The translations under genes were made by a program, and so were the position numbers. From Stappia sp. WLB 29 (lineage in GTDB: Bacteria; Pseudomonadota; Alphaproteobacteria; Rhizobiales; Stappiaceae): a DNA stretch of 64,000 nucleotides. This document shows, piece by piece, positions 44,409 through 53,445 of this stretch. The DNA is taken from positions 21,211-85,210 of the forward strand of contig NZ_JALBGD010000012.1 of the NCBI RefSeq assembly GCF_023507705.1, written 5' to 3'. Numbering within the stretch: position 1 is the stretch's first letter; the number at the start of each line of letters is the position of its first letter. The notes under the pieces are model-generated. The model did no database searches. It was not told where the DNA came from and saw only the letters and a program-made list of their open reading frames with translations.

Positions 44409-44696
44409 ATGACCGAGAAGAACACGCCGCTCTGGGAAGTCTTCATCCGTTCGCGCACCGGCATGGCGCATCGCCATTGCGGTTCGGTGCATGCGGCCGA
44501 CGAGGAGATGGCGCTGCAGGCCGCGCGCGACGTCTACACCCGTCGCGGCGAGGGCGTCTCCATCTGGGTGGTGCCGTCCTCGGCGATCGTCGCCTCCGAT
44601 CCGACCGAGAAGGACGTGATGTTCGAGCCGACCGCCTCGAAGATCTACCGGCATCCGACCTTCTACGAGATCCCCGAAGAAGTCGGCAACATGTGA
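44409..44696 (+). CDS. paaB: PaaB, phenylacetyl-CoA epoxidase subunit
   Basis: 95 aa, the usual PaaB length. LWEVFIRSRTGMAHRHCGSVHAADEEMALQAARDVYTRRGEG is the family core. PaaB is a small structural subunit that bridges PaaAC dimers and probably helps docking of the reductase PaaE. It lies 107 bases after paaA and 14 before paaC. Confidence 0.94.
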   Translation: MTEKNTPLWEVFIRSRTGMAHRHCGSVHAADEEMALQAARDVYTRRGEGVSIWVVPSSAIVASDPTEKDVMFEPTASKIYRHPTFYEIPEEVGNM

Positions 44697-44710
44697 GCGG
44701 GAGCGGCACC

Positions 44711-45478
44711 ATGACCACGACCGACCGGACCGCCGATCTCTTCGCCTACACCCTGCGTCTTGCCGACGATGCGGCCATTCTCGGCCAGCGGCTCGGCGAA
44801 TGGTGCGGCCACGCGCCGACGCTGGAGGAGGACATCGGCCTTGCCAATGTCGCGCTCGACCATATCGGCCAGGCGCGCGCGCTCTACACCTATGCCGGCG
44901 AGGTGGAAGGCGAGGGCCGCGACGAGGACCAGCTCTGCTTCCTGCGTCACGAGCGCCAGTTCAACAACTGTCTCCTGGTGGAGCAGCCGAACGGCGACTT
45001 CGCCCAGACCATCGTGCGCCAGCTCTTCTTCTCCGCCTTCATGCTGCCGCTGTGGCGCGAGCTGAAGGCCTCGAAGGACGCAACCCTTGCCGCCATCGCC
45101 GCCAAGGCGGAGAAGGAAGCGGCCTATCACGTGCGCCATTCGGCCGAGTGGACCATCCGTCTCGGCGACGGAACCACCGAAAGCCATGAGCGCGCCCAGG
45201 CAGCCGTCGACCACCTGTGGCCCTATACGGGCGAACTGTTCGAGCTCGACGGCGTCGTCGAGCGGCTGGTCGCCGCCGGCATTGCGGTCGACCCGGCGAG
45301 CTTGCGCGACGAGTGGCACGCCACCTTGCGCGAGGTGCTGGACGAGGCGACGCTGCGCCTGCCGCCCGACGGCTGGTTCCAGACCGGCGGCCGGTCGGGC
45401 CGTCATTCGGAGAGCTTCGGCCACCTGCTGTCGCAGATGCAGTACATGCAGCGGGCCTGGCCGGGCCTGAGGTGGTGA
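44711..45478 (+). CDS. paaC: PaaC, structural ferritin-like subunit of the epoxidase
   Basis: 255 aa. LADDAAILGQRLGEWCGHAPTLEEDIGLANVALDHIGQAR at the N-terminus and EKEAAYHVRHSAEWTIRLGDGT are PaaC signatures. It has the ferritin-like fold but lacks the full diiron ligand set of PaaA and acts as a scaffold. The paaD start region follows directly after its stop. Confidence 0.93.
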   Translation: MTTTDRTADLFAYTLRLADDAAILGQRLGEWCGHAPTLEEDIGLANVALDHIGQARALYTYAGEVEGEGRDEDQLCFLRHERQFNNCLLVEQPNGDFAQTIVRQLFFSAFMLPLWRELKASKDATLAAIAAKAEKEAAYHVRHSAEWTIRLGDGTTESHERAQAAVDHLWPYTGELFELDGVVERLVAAGIAVDPASLRDEWHATLREVLDEATLRLPPDGWFQTGGRSGRHSESFGHLLSQMQYMQRAWPGLRW

Positions 45479-45483
45479 CGGCG

Positions 45484-45996
45484 ATGGGCGCGCACCTGCA
45501 CGACATCGCGGGGGAGAGCGCCCGCCGGCGTGCCTTCGAGGTCGCCGCGCAGGTGCCGGACCCGGAAGTTCCGGTGCTGACCATCGGCGATCTCGGCGTG
45601 CTGCGCGATGTGCGCATTACCTCCGATGGCGCGGTCGAGGTCGACATCACGCCGACCTATACCGGTTGTCCGGCCATGGCCGTCTTCACCATGGACATCG
45701 AGACCGCGCTGTTGGCGGAAGGCTTCGGCAAGGTGCGGGTCAACACCGTGCTGTCGCCGGCCTGGACCACCGACTGGCTGAGCGAGGAGGCGCGCGAGAA
45801 GCTGCGGGCCTACGGCATCGCCCCGCCGGCCGGCAAGGCCTCGCGCCGCGCCTTGTTCGGCGACGACGAGGTCGCCTGTCCGCGCTGCGGTTCGCTCGAC
45901 ACCGAGAAGGTGTCGGAGTTCGGCTCCACCGCCTGCAAGGCGCTCTGGCGCTGCCGCTCCTGCGCCGAGCCGTTCGACTATTTCAAGTGCCACTGA
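45484..45996 (+). CDS. paaD: PaaD, iron-sulfur/metal-site maturation protein of the epoxidase
   Basis: 170 aa. Residues about 15-100 are the MIP18/DUF59 domain (QVPDPEVPVLTIGDLGVLRDV, TYTGCPAM), and the C-terminus is a zinc ribbon with CPRCGS and CRSC plus a terminal CH. PaaD is needed for assembly of the active complex, probably cofactor insertion. The ATG at 45484 is used; a GTG-GTG pair overlapping the paaC stop is an alternative. Confidence 0.9.
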   Translation: MGAHLHDIAGESARRRAFEVAAQVPDPEVPVLTIGDLGVLRDVRITSDGAVEVDITPTYTGCPAMAVFTMDIETALLAEGFGKVRVNTVLSPAWTTDWLSEEAREKLRAYGIAPPAGKASRRALFGDDEVACPRCGSLDTEKVSEFGSTACKALWRCRSCAEPFDYFKCH

Positions 45997-46055
45997 GCTG
46001 GCGTCTTGTCCGGCACGCAGCGGATGCCGCCGGAAGCTTTTGAGGGAGAAACCGC

Positions 46056-47135
46056 ATGTCGCCGAGATTTCATGCGCTGAAGGTTCGCGAAGTGAGGCGC
46101 GAGACGCCCGAGGCCGTGTCGATTTCCTTCGACGTGCCGGAGACCCTGCGCGAGGCCTATCGCTTCGCCGCCGGCCAGTATCTCACCCTGCGCGCCGTCA
46201 TCGGCGGCGAGGAAGTGCGCCGGTCCTATTCGATCTGTGCCGGCGAGGATGACGGCGAGCTGCGTGTCGCGGTGAAGAAGATCGACGGTGGCGCCTTTTC
46301 CGCCTTCGCCAACGAGAACGTGGCCGCCGGCGACGAGATCGACGTGATGACCCCGTCGGGCCGCTTCGTCCTGCCGGCGCACGAGGGCGGCCCGCGCCGC
46401 CTCGTGGCGGTGGCCGCCGGTTCCGGCATCACGCCGGTTCTGGCGATGATCCGCACCGTGCTGACGCGCGAGCCCGAAAGCGAGTTCTTTCTGTTCTACG
46501 GCAACCGCAGCGCCCAGACGATCATCTTCAAGGAAGAGATCGAGGACCTGAAGGACGTCTTTCCGACGCGCTTCGGCGTGTTCCACGTGCTCTCGCGCGA
46601 GACCCAGGACGTGGAGATCCTCTCCGGCCGGCTGGATGCGGAAAAACTGGAACGCCTGTTCAAGCATGTGATGCCGGTGGCGGAGGCGGACGGGGTGTTC
46701 CTCTGCGGTCCGGGCGAAATGATCGAGACCGCGAGCGAAGTGCTGTTGCGCCTCGGCGTGGCGGGCGAGCGCATCCACCGCGAGTTCTTCACGCCCGCCG
46801 ACGGTTCGGCGCCGCATGCGGCCAAGCCCGCGAAGAACGTCTCCGAGACCGCTCACGAGGCGCGTGCGGAGCTGATCATCGACGGCGCGCGCGTCACCGT
46901 TCCGGTCGCGGCCGGCGAGACCATCGTCGATGCCGCGATGCGTGCCGGCGTCGAGGTTCCCTATTCCTGCAAGGGCGGCATGTGCTGCACCTGCCGCGCC
47001 AAGGTCGAGGCCGGCGAGGTCGACATGGCGGTCAACTATTCGCTCGAGCCCTGGGAGATCGAGGCCGGCTTCGTCCTCACCTGCCAGTCGCGCCCGGTCT
47101 CCGACACGGTGGTGCTCGACTACGACGCGATGTAG
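46056..47135 (+). CDS. paaE: PaaE, reductase of phenylacetyl-CoA epoxidase
   Basis: 359 aa. An FAD-binding ferredoxin-reductase domain (RRSYSICAG near 55-62), an NAD(P)-binding domain (AAGSGITPVLAMIRT near 118, FLCGPGEMI near 212) and a C-terminal plant-type [2Fe-2S] domain with CKGGMCCTC near 305 and the last Cys in LTCQSRP. It passes electrons from NADPH to the PaaA diiron centre. Last gene of paaABCDE. Confidence 0.95.
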   Translation: MSPRFHALKVREVRRETPEAVSISFDVPETLREAYRFAAGQYLTLRAVIGGEEVRRSYSICAGEDDGELRVAVKKIDGGAFSAFANENVAAGDEIDVMTPSGRFVLPAHEGGPRRLVAVAAGSGITPVLAMIRTVLTREPESEFFLFYGNRSAQTIIFKEEIEDLKDVFPTRFGVFHVLSRETQDVEILSGRLDAEKLERLFKHVMPVAEADGVFLCGPGEMIETASEVLLRLGVAGERIHREFFTPADGSAPHAAKPAKNVSETAHEARAELIIDGARVTVPVAAGETIVDAAMRAGVEVPYSCKGGMCCTCRAKVEAGEVDMAVNYSLEPWEIEAGFVLTCQSRPVSDTVVLDYDAM

Positions 47136-47200
47136 GCTCAAGGGAAGCGGGGCAGGGCGCTCGGCGCACCGCCCCGTTTCCCCCAAAAGAGAGCCTTCCC

Positions 47201-47746
47201 ATGCATGAGCGTTTCGTGCTCGTCACCGGCTGTTCCGGTGGCGGGAAATCCACATTGATCGAGGAGCTTGCCCGCCGCGGCCACCGGACGGTGGAAGAGC
47301 CCGGCCGGCGCATCGTCCGCGAGGAACTGGCGGGAGAGGGCAGCGCATTGCCCTGGGTCGATCTCGCCGCCTTTGCCCGGCGGGCGATTCGCACGGCCGT
47401 CGCCGACTGGCGCCGCGCGCGGAATTGCGGCGACGCCGGAGGGTGGACCTTCTTCGACCGCGGCGTGATCGATGCTGCGTCGGCCTTCGAGGTCGCGACC
47501 GGGCGCAAGGTGCTTGCCCCGCTCGCCCGCCGCTACCGCTATCGCCCGCTGGTGTTTCTCGCCCCGCCCTGGCCGGAGATCCATGCGGGCGATGCCGAGC
47601 GCCGGCACAGCCTTGCCGCCGCGACCGAGGAATACGAGCGCCTGGCGAATGAATTGCCCGCGCTCGGCTACGAGACCCGGCTTCTGCCGAAAGCCCCGGT
47701 CTCCGAGCGCGCTGCCTTCCTGCTTGATGCGCTGGAGCGCAGCTGA
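47201..47746 (+). CDS. Small P-loop ATPase/kinase-like protein (AAA_28 type)
   Basis: 181 aa. Walker A TGCSGGGKST at the N-terminus, then EEPGRRIVREEL, a FFDRGVIDAA segment with a likely Walker B-type Asp, and FLAPPWPEI. The pattern fits the AAA_28 group of uncharacterised NTP-binding proteins. It follows paaE by 65 bases on the same strand, but nothing ties it to phenylacetate metabolism. Function unknown. Confidence 0.75.
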   Translation: MHERFVLVTGCSGGGKSTLIEELARRGHRTVEEPGRRIVREELAGEGSALPWVDLAAFARRAIRTAVADWRRARNCGDAGGWTFFDRGVIDAASAFEVATGRKVLAPLARRYRYRPLVFLAPPWPEIHAGDAERRHSLAAATEEYERLANELPALGYETRLLPKAPVSERAAFLLDALERS

Positions 47747-47755
47747 GCGTCCGCC

Positions 47756-48775
47756 TCAGATCTCCATCACCACGCGCCCGTCGATCTTGCCGGCGCGCAT
47801 CGTGTCGAAGATCGCGTTGACGTTCTCCAGCCGGTCCAGCGAGTAATGCGCGGCGACCTTGCCGTCGGCGGCGAAGGCCAGCGCCTCGGAAAGGTCGTTG
47901 CGCGTGCCGACGATGGAGCCGCGCACCGTCTTGCGGTTCAGCACCGTGTCGAAGATCGGCAGCGGAAAGTCGCCGGGCGGCAGGCCGACCAGGCTCATCG
48001 TGCCGCCGCGCGCCAGCATGCCAAAGCCCTGGCTGAACGACTTGGGCGACACCGCCGTCACCAGCACGCCTTCCGCGCCGCCGCCTTTCTGGACTTCGGC
48101 GGCAACGTCGCCGGTCCGCGCGTCGAGAGTCATGTCGGCGCCGAGAGCCCGCGCCAGCGCCAGCTTCTCCTCGGAAATGTCGACGGCGATTACATGCATC
48201 CCCATCGCCTTGGCATATTGCACGGCCATGTGGCCGAGCCCGCCGATGCCGATGATGACGACGGTCTGGCCGGGTTTCGCCTCGGTCTCCTTCAGCCCCT
48301 TGTAAACCGTGACTCCGGCGCACAACACCGGAGCGGCAGGCGCGAAAGCGAGCCCGTCCGGCAGGTGGCCGACATAGTCCGGGTCGGCCAGCACGTAGTC
48401 GGCAAAGCCGCCATTGACGCTGTAGCCGGTGTTCTGCTGATCCTGGCACAGGGTTTCCCAGCCGCCGACGCAATGTCTGCAGTAGCCGCAGGCCGTATGC
48501 AGCCACGGTACGCCCACCCGGTCGCCTTCCTTGACGCTGGTGACGCCGGCCCCGACCGCAGCGACCGTGCCGACGCCTTCATGCCCCGGAATGAAGGGCG
48601 GTTGCGGCTTGACCGGCCAGTCGCCCTCGGCCGCGTGCAGGTCGGTGTGGCAGACGCCGCTGGCGGCGATCTTCACCAGGATCTTGCCGGGCGCCACTTC
48701 GGGGCGCACCACTTCGCAGATGTCGAGCGGTGCGCCGAAGGCGCGCACCACGGCGGCTTTCATCGTCTTTCCCAT
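47756..48775 (-). CDS. adhP: Zinc-dependent alcohol dehydrogenase (AdhP-like)
   Basis: 339 aa, MDR family. Catalytic zinc ligands in CHTDLHAAEGD and GHEGVG, structural zinc cysteines in CGYCRHCVGGWETLC, and NAD-binding GIGGLGH near residue 175, followed by VDISEEKL with the Asp that prefers NAD. It interconverts primary alcohols and aldehydes. The ATG at 48775 gives MGKTMKAAVV; a start at the inner ATG (48763) is possible. Converges with the preceding ATPase gene (9-base gap). Confidence 0.9.
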   Translation of the reverse strand: MGKTMKAAVVRAFGAPLDICEVVRPEVAPGKILVKIAASGVCHTDLHAAEGDWPVKPQPPFIPGHEGVGTVAAVGAGVTSVKEGDRVGVPWLHTACGYCRHCVGGWETLCQDQQNTGYSVNGGFADYVLADPDYVGHLPDGLAFAPAAPVLCAGVTVYKGLKETEAKPGQTVVIIGIGGLGHMAVQYAKAMGMHVIAVDISEEKLALARALGADMTLDARTGDVAAEVQKGGGAEGVLVTAVSPKSFSQGFGMLARGGTMSLVGLPPGDFPLPIFDTVLNRKTVRGSIVGTRNDLSEALAFAADGKVAAHYSLDRLENVNAIFDTMRAGKIDGRVVMEI

Positions 48776-48958
48776 CGGACTTCCCTGTTGCCGTGTTCCT
48801 GTCCAGCCCGGCGGCATTGTGGCACAGCAAGGCACGGTTGGCGTTGCGCGAGATCAAAGTGCGGACGCTGCCGGCGGTTTTCCGAGGGCATTGTCGTTAA
48901 TGGCATGGGAACCACATCGGTTAGCCGAAGATTCAAGTATTTATGGCAGGTTCCCCCC

Positions 48959-50470
48959 ATGCAGCAGATCGGAACGAAATCGATGGGGCTCTGGCTGGAC
49001 GGACGCAAGCGCAACCTGGCGCTGGCGATCTATCTCGTATGCGCTGCCGTCATCATGGCCTTTGCCCTGTCCAACACGCACATGCTCGGCAGTGCCGGCG
49101 GCATTGCCGACGAGGTGCGCGCACAGGACGAACGCCACCTGGTACGCAACGAGCTCGACCGCCAGGTCGAGATCCTGGCGGACGATCAGTCGCGCGTTTC
49201 CCACTGGGATGAAGCCGTGCGTGCGCTCGTCGCCCATATCGACTGGACCTTCGTCCGCAAGGAAATTGCCAACTGGCACTGGGAGGACTTCGGCATCCAG
49301 GTGACCGTTCTGGTCGGACCTGACAATCGGCCGCGCCTGCTGGTCTTCGAGGACGACATCCGTGCCGAAGAGGAGGCGGCGGCGCATGTGGCGTTGGCCG
49401 CGGATCTCGTCGAGTCGGCACGCGAGGCCTATGCCTCCGCACGCGAGAGGGAGGAGGGCGGCTTTCGTATCTCTCGGCATCCGGTGCGCTCGCAGGATCC
49501 GCTGTATGTTTCCGACGTGCGCGAAATCAACGGCGAGATCAACATGATCGTCGCTCAGGCCATCGTGCCCGACAATGATGCACGCCTGCCGGACGGGGCG
49601 CCCAACGTTCTGCTGACCTTCAAGCCGCTGCTGCCGTCGATGATGGCGGAAATCGGCCGTAAGCTCGGCCTGCGCGATTTCGCCGTCCGTCACGCCGACG
49701 CGGTGCCGCCGGACAGCGACGTGATCCCGCTGGGGCACGGTGCGCCGCGCTTCGTCGCCACCTGGGTCCGCAGCCATCCCTCCGCGGTGATCTGGCGCGA
49801 GGCTCTGCCGCTTCTGCTCGGCGTTCTGGTTCTGGCGGCCATCGCGCTCGGCTTCGTCGCGCTGCGCTTCGCCCGCAGCCTCCGCCGTCTGCAGCAGAGC
49901 GAGGAGCGCAACCGCTTCCTGGCCAATCATGACGCGTTGACGGGCCTGCCCAACCGTCTGCAGTTCGAGCAGGAGATGGAGCGTGTCCTGCAGCGCAGCG
50001 AGCAGGACCGCTGCGCGGTCCTGTGCATCGACCTCGACCGCTTCAAGCAGGTCAACGACACTTGGGGCCATGCCATCGGCGACCTTGTGATCCGCACCGT
50101 GTCGGCCCGTATCCTGGACGTCGTCGCGGATCGCGGCATGTCCGCGCGAGTCGGCGGCGACGAGTTCATCGTGCTGTTGCGCGAAGGGCTGGATCGCAGC
50201 TCCGTGCTCGCCCTGTGCGACCGGATCGTCGCCAGCGTCTGCTCGGAGATCGTGTTCGACGGTGGTTGCGCCTCGGTCGGTGCCAGCATCGGCGTGGCCT
50301 GGTGGCCGGACGACGCGCTGACCGCCAAGTCCGTGATCCGCAGCGCCGACGAGGCGCTCTACCGCGCCAAGCAGGATGGCCGCGGCCGCACCTTCCTTGC
50401 GGCCGGTGCCGCCCATCCGCCGGCATCGCCGACACCCGGCAGAGGCGCAGATCCGCCTCCTGCCGTCTGA
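48959..50470 (+). CDS. Diguanylate cyclase with CHASE4 sensor
   Basis: 503 aa. TM1 (LALAIYLVCAAVIMAFALSN, about 19-40), a periplasmic CHASE4-type domain (about 45-275, including SRVSHWDEAVRALV), TM2 (LPLLLGVLVLAAIALGFVAL, about 283-305), then a GGDEF domain (about 325-480) with the intact active site VGGDEF. The inhibitory RxxD site before GGDEF is not visible. It should make c-di-GMP in response to an extracytoplasmic signal. I use the ATG at 48959; the in-frame ATG at 48905 would add 18 residues. Confidence 0.88.
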   Translation: MQQIGTKSMGLWLDGRKRNLALAIYLVCAAVIMAFALSNTHMLGSAGGIADEVRAQDERHLVRNELDRQVEILADDQSRVSHWDEAVRALVAHIDWTFVRKEIANWHWEDFGIQVTVLVGPDNRPRLLVFEDDIRAEEEAAAHVALAADLVESAREAYASAREREEGGFRISRHPVRSQDPLYVSDVREINGEINMIVAQAIVPDNDARLPDGAPNVLLTFKPLLPSMMAEIGRKLGLRDFAVRHADAVPPDSDVIPLGHGAPRFVATWVRSHPSAVIWREALPLLLGVLVLAAIALGFVALRFARSLRRLQQSEERNRFLANHDALTGLPNRLQFEQEMERVLQRSEQDRCAVLCIDLDRFKQVNDTWGHAIGDLVIRTVSARILDVVADRGMSARVGGDEFIVLLREGLDRSSVLALCDRIVASVCSEIVFDGGCASVGASIGVAWWPDDALTAKSVIRSADEALYRAKQDGRGRTFLAAGAAHPPASPTPGRGADPPPAV

Positions 50471-50492
50471 CGCAGTAGCGGCGGCGCGGCGT

Positions 50493-50663
50493 CTAGCGTT
50501 GCGCTGGCTTCGCCGTTTCCAGCCGTGATGCGTCGATCAGGTGGCACTCTGCCAGTCCGTTCGGCGTTTCGGTGCAGACGTGGGTTTTGCGCGGATCGCT
50601 CGGAGCGCAGGCCGCAGCCAGCAGCGGCAGGATAATGACGAGGCAGCGCAGTCGGGATCTCAT
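50493..50663 (-). CDS. Small putative lipoprotein, 56 aa
   Basis: A very short gene read leftward from the ATG at 50663. It begins MRSRLRCLVIILPLLAAACA, a lipoprotein signal with lipobox LAAAC (Cys 19), and ends with two further cysteines (VCTETPNGLAECHLID) that could form a disulfide. Codon third positions are GC-rich like real genes here, and AAGG stands about 8 bases upstream. It begins 29 bases after the VOC gene stop, so the two may be one transcript. No family recognised. Confidence 0.7.
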   Translation of the reverse strand: MRSRLRCLVIILPLLAAACAPSDPRKTHVCTETPNGLAECHLIDASRLETAKPAQR

Positions 50664-50691
50664 CTTGTGCACCTTGCTGGCATCGCCGGTC

Positions 50692-51084
50692 TCACATCGG
50701 CAAGGACAACTGCCAGGACAGGCCGAACCGGTCGGAAAGCCAGCCGAAACGCGGACTGAAGCCGTAATTGTCCGGCGGCATCAATACCTTACCCCCTTCG
50801 GAAAGCTGGGCGAAGGCCGCGTCCAGCGTTTCCGCGTCGTCCATCTCGACGAAGAGCGACATCGACGGCGTGAAGTCGAAATCGTGCGGAATCGGGCTGT
50901 CGATCACGATCAGGTTCTGGCCGGCAAACGAGATCTTCGCCATGCGCACCGTGCCGGGCGCGGCAGTGTCGTCGCCATTGAGTTCCAGCATGTCGATGGT
51001 AAAATCCGCAAACACCGTCTCATAGGTCTCCAGCGCGGCCCGCGCGTTGCCCTGGAACATCAGGTGTGTGAACGCTCTGCTCAT
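50692..51084 (-). CDS. VOC-family protein (PhnB/3-demethylubiquinone-like)
   Basis: 130 aa. The PhnB-type pattern is clear: HLMFQGNARAALETYETVF at the start, MAKISFAGQNLIVIDSP in the middle, and PPDNYGFSPRFGWLSDRFGLSWQL at the end. These proteins have the paired beta-alpha-beta folds of glyoxalase I; most have no known substrate. The ATG at 51084 gives the standard N-terminus. Confidence 0.85.
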   Translation of the reverse strand: MSRAFTHLMFQGNARAALETYETVFADFTIDMLELNGDDTAAPGTVRMAKISFAGQNLIVIDSPIPHDFDFTPSMSLFVEMDDAETLDAAFAQLSEGGKVLMPPDNYGFSPRFGWLSDRFGLSWQLSLPM

Positions 51085-51204
51085 GTGCTTTCGGCCTGTC
51101 GCTTTTGGGCGGTTCCTTATGCTCGACCACAATGCAGGTTGCAGTCCTTGCACGCAAGGGTGGTGCCAACCTGTCGGGCGTGCGGCGATTGGACGATGCA
51201 ATCT

Positions 51205-51277
51205 CCGCAACTTGTGCGGCGATTATTTGCGGATGCGGTGAATGAGGGCTATATTCTCCGCAAAGGATGCGGAGAAT
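51205..51277 (+). promoter_or_regulatory. Promoter and twin palindromes at the fic start
   Basis: TTGCGG (51227-51232) and TATATT (51250-51255) are 17 bases apart. ATTCTCCGC-N7-GCGGAGAAT (51253-51277), a perfect 9-bp dyad, overlaps the -10 and the start codon at 51276. A shorter related dyad, CCGCA-N5-TGCGG (51205-51219), lies upstream of the -35. The arrangement suggests autorepression, probably by the winged-helix end of the Fic protein itself. Confidence 0.75.
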
Positions 51278-52403
51278 GACGGCCTATATCCATCAACTCG
51301 GCGACTGGCCGAAGTTCCGCTTCGACCACGCGGCGGTCTCCGGCCCGCTGGCGGCCGTGCGTCACCGGCAGGGGCGGCTGGCCGGGCGCATGGACGCGCT
51401 CGGTTTCGAGACACGCGCCGAGGCGGTCCTGGAGACCCTGACGGCCGATGTCGTCAAGTCGAGCGAGATCGAAGGCGAGATCCTGGAGCGCAGCCAGGTT
51501 CGCTCCTCCATTGCCCGCCGTCTGGGCATGGATATCGCCGGCTTGCCGCCGGTCGACCGCAATGTCGAGGGCGTCGTCGAGATGACTCTGGACGCGGTCG
51601 GCGCGTTCGAGGCGCCTTTGACCGAAGAGCGCCTGTTCGCCTGGCATGCGGCGCTGTTCCCGACGGGCCGCAGCGGCATGCTGCGCATCGCCGTCGGCCG
51701 CTGGCGCGACGAAGCGGCCGGGCCCATGCAGGTCGTCTCGGGCCCCTTCGGCCGCGAGAAGGTCCATTTCGAGGCCCCGCCCGCCGACCGCGTTGCGGCG
51801 GAGATGGCGATCTTTCTCGACTGGTTCGAGAGCCCGGACCCGCTCGATCCTGTCCTGCGGGCCGCACTCGCGCATCTGTGGTTCGTCACCATCCATCCTT
51901 TCGAGGATGGCAACGGCCGCGTCGCGCGCGCCATCGGCGATATGGCGCTCGCCCGCTCCGAAGGCAGCGGCCAGCGCTTCTACAGCCTCTCCTCGCAGAT
52001 CCGGCAGGACCGCAAGGGCTATTACGAGATCCTCGAGCGCACCCAGAAGGGCGACCTCGACATCACGCCCTGGCTGCTGTGGTTTCTCGCCTGCCTCGAC
52101 CGCGCGCTCGACGATTCCGCCGGCATTCTCGAGGACGTGCTGCGCAAGGCGGCCTTCTGGCAGGCGCTGGCCGGCGAGCCGCTCGGCGAACGCCAGCGCA
52201 AGGTGCTGAACCGCCTGCTGGACGGCTTCGACGGTAAGCTCACCTCGTCGAAATGGGCGAAGCTGACGAAGACCTCGCCCGATACGGCGCTGCGCGACAT
52301 CAACGATCTCGTCGCTCGCGGCATCCTCACCCGCGATCCCGGCGGCGGCCGCTCGACCAGCTACTCCCTGGTCCTGCCGGATGCCTCGCCGGGGCGCCCT
52401 TGA
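51276..52403 (+). CDS. Fic-family protein with DUF4172 N-terminus and C-terminal winged helix
   Basis: 375 aa. N-terminal DUF4172-like segment (YIHQLGDWPKFRFDH), then an inhibitory helix motif SSEIEGE fitting SxxxEG of class II Fic proteins, and the Fic motif HPFEDGNGRVAR near residue 209, complete for AMP transfer. The last 75 residues (LTSSKWAKLTKTSPDTALRDINDLVARGIL) look like a winged helix. It probably transfers AMP to an unknown protein and is self-inhibited. I use the ATG at 51276, since the family N-terminus starts there; 51267 is also in frame. Confidence 0.87.
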   Translation: MTAYIHQLGDWPKFRFDHAAVSGPLAAVRHRQGRLAGRMDALGFETRAEAVLETLTADVVKSSEIEGEILERSQVRSSIARRLGMDIAGLPPVDRNVEGVVEMTLDAVGAFEAPLTEERLFAWHAALFPTGRSGMLRIAVGRWRDEAAGPMQVVSGPFGREKVHFEAPPADRVAAEMAIFLDWFESPDPLDPVLRAALAHLWFVTIHPFEDGNGRVARAIGDMALARSEGSGQRFYSLSSQIRQDRKGYYEILERTQKGDLDITPWLLWFLACLDRALDDSAGILEDVLRKAAFWQALAGEPLGERQRKVLNRLLDGFDGKLTSSKWAKLTKTSPDTALRDINDLVARGILTRDPGGGRSTSYSLVLPDASPGRP

Positions 52404-52492
52404 GATCTGACCCGCGCGGCGATTGCCGTTTTGCCTCAACTGCCTATGATCGCGCGACCCGTTTGCACGATAGCTCTTGAGGAGACCTTTCC

Positions 52493-53341
52493 ATGAAACT
52501 CGTCCGCTACGGACCCGCCGGCACTGAGCGCCCCGGCCTTGTCGATGTGCAAGGGCGCATCCGCGATCTGTCCGCCCATGTCGAGGATATCGCCGGCAAG
52601 ACCCTCTCCGACGAGGGGCTCGCCCGCATTGCCGCGCTCGACCCGGCTTCGCTGCCGCTGGTGGAGGAGGGCGCGCGCATCGGCCCCTGCGTCGGCCAGG
52701 TCGGCAAGTTCGTCTGCATCGGCCTCAACTATTCCGACCATGCGGCCGAATCCGGCCTCGACGTGCCGCCCGAGCCTATCGTCTTCATGAAGGCGACCTC
52801 GGCGATCTGCGGGCCGGACGACGGCATCGAGCTGCCGCGCGGCTCGGTCGCGACCGACTGGGAGGTGGAACTGGCCGTCGTCATCGGCCGTCACGCCAAA
52901 TATGTCTCGGAGGCCGACGCGCTCTCCCATGTCGCGGGCTACTGCGTCGCCAACGACGTCTCCGAGCGCGACTTCCAGACCAAGCGCGCCGGGCAGTGGA
53001 CCAAGGGCAAGTCGGCCGACACGTTCGGTCCGCTCGGTCCCTGGCTCGTCACCCGCGACGAGGTGGGCGACCCGCAGGCGCTGTCCCTGTGGCTCGATCT
53101 CAACGGCAAGCGCATGCAGACCGGCTCCACCGCCACCATGATCTTCGGCGTCGCCAAGGTGATCTCCTACCTGTCGCAGATGATGAGCCTGCATCCGGGC
53201 GATGTCATCTCCACCGGCACCCCGCCGGGCGTCGGCATGGGCATCAAGCCGGCGCCGGTCTATCTGAAGCCGGGCGACCGGCTGGCGCTCGGCATCGACG
53301 GCCTCGGCACGCAGACCCAGCTGGTGCGCGCCGCCGACTGA
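52493..53341 (+). CDS. Fumarylacetoacetate hydrolase-family enzyme
   Basis: 282 aa. The C-terminal FAH domain starts near VCIGLNYSDHAAESG and shows the metal-site motif TDWEVELAVVIGR, with GYCVANDVSERDFQ and STGTPPGVGMG. Sequences of this type act on 2-keto-3-deoxy acids (for example 2,4-diketo-3-deoxy-fuconate) or are called ureidoglycolate lyase; the sequence alone does not decide. Followed by a strong terminator. Confidence 0.86.
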   Translation: MKLVRYGPAGTERPGLVDVQGRIRDLSAHVEDIAGKTLSDEGLARIAALDPASLPLVEEGARIGPCVGQVGKFVCIGLNYSDHAAESGLDVPPEPIVFMKATSAICGPDDGIELPRGSVATDWEVELAVVIGRHAKYVSEADALSHVAGYCVANDVSERDFQTKRAGQWTKGKSADTFGPLGPWLVTRDEVGDPQALSLWLDLNGKRMQTGSTATMIFGVAKVISYLSQMMSLHPGDVISTGTPPGVGMGIKPAPVYLKPGDRLALGIDGLGTQTQLVRAAD

Positions 53342-53382
53342 GCGCGGCGGGAGGGGGCGGGGAGCCTCGACCTGAAACGAAA

Positions 53383-53421
53383 AACGCCGGCGCGGGGTGA
53401 TCCCGCGCCGGCGTTCGTTTT
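53383..53421. terminator. Bidirectional intrinsic terminator
   Basis: ACGCCGGCGCGGG (53384-53396) pairs with CCCGCGCCGGCGT (53402-53414); the stem is flanked by AAAA on the left and followed by TCGTTTTC on the right. It separates the FAH gene and the convergent helicase gene. Confidence 0.9.
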
Positions 53422-53445
53422 CAAGCGTGTTTCGGCGTTGCCGCG

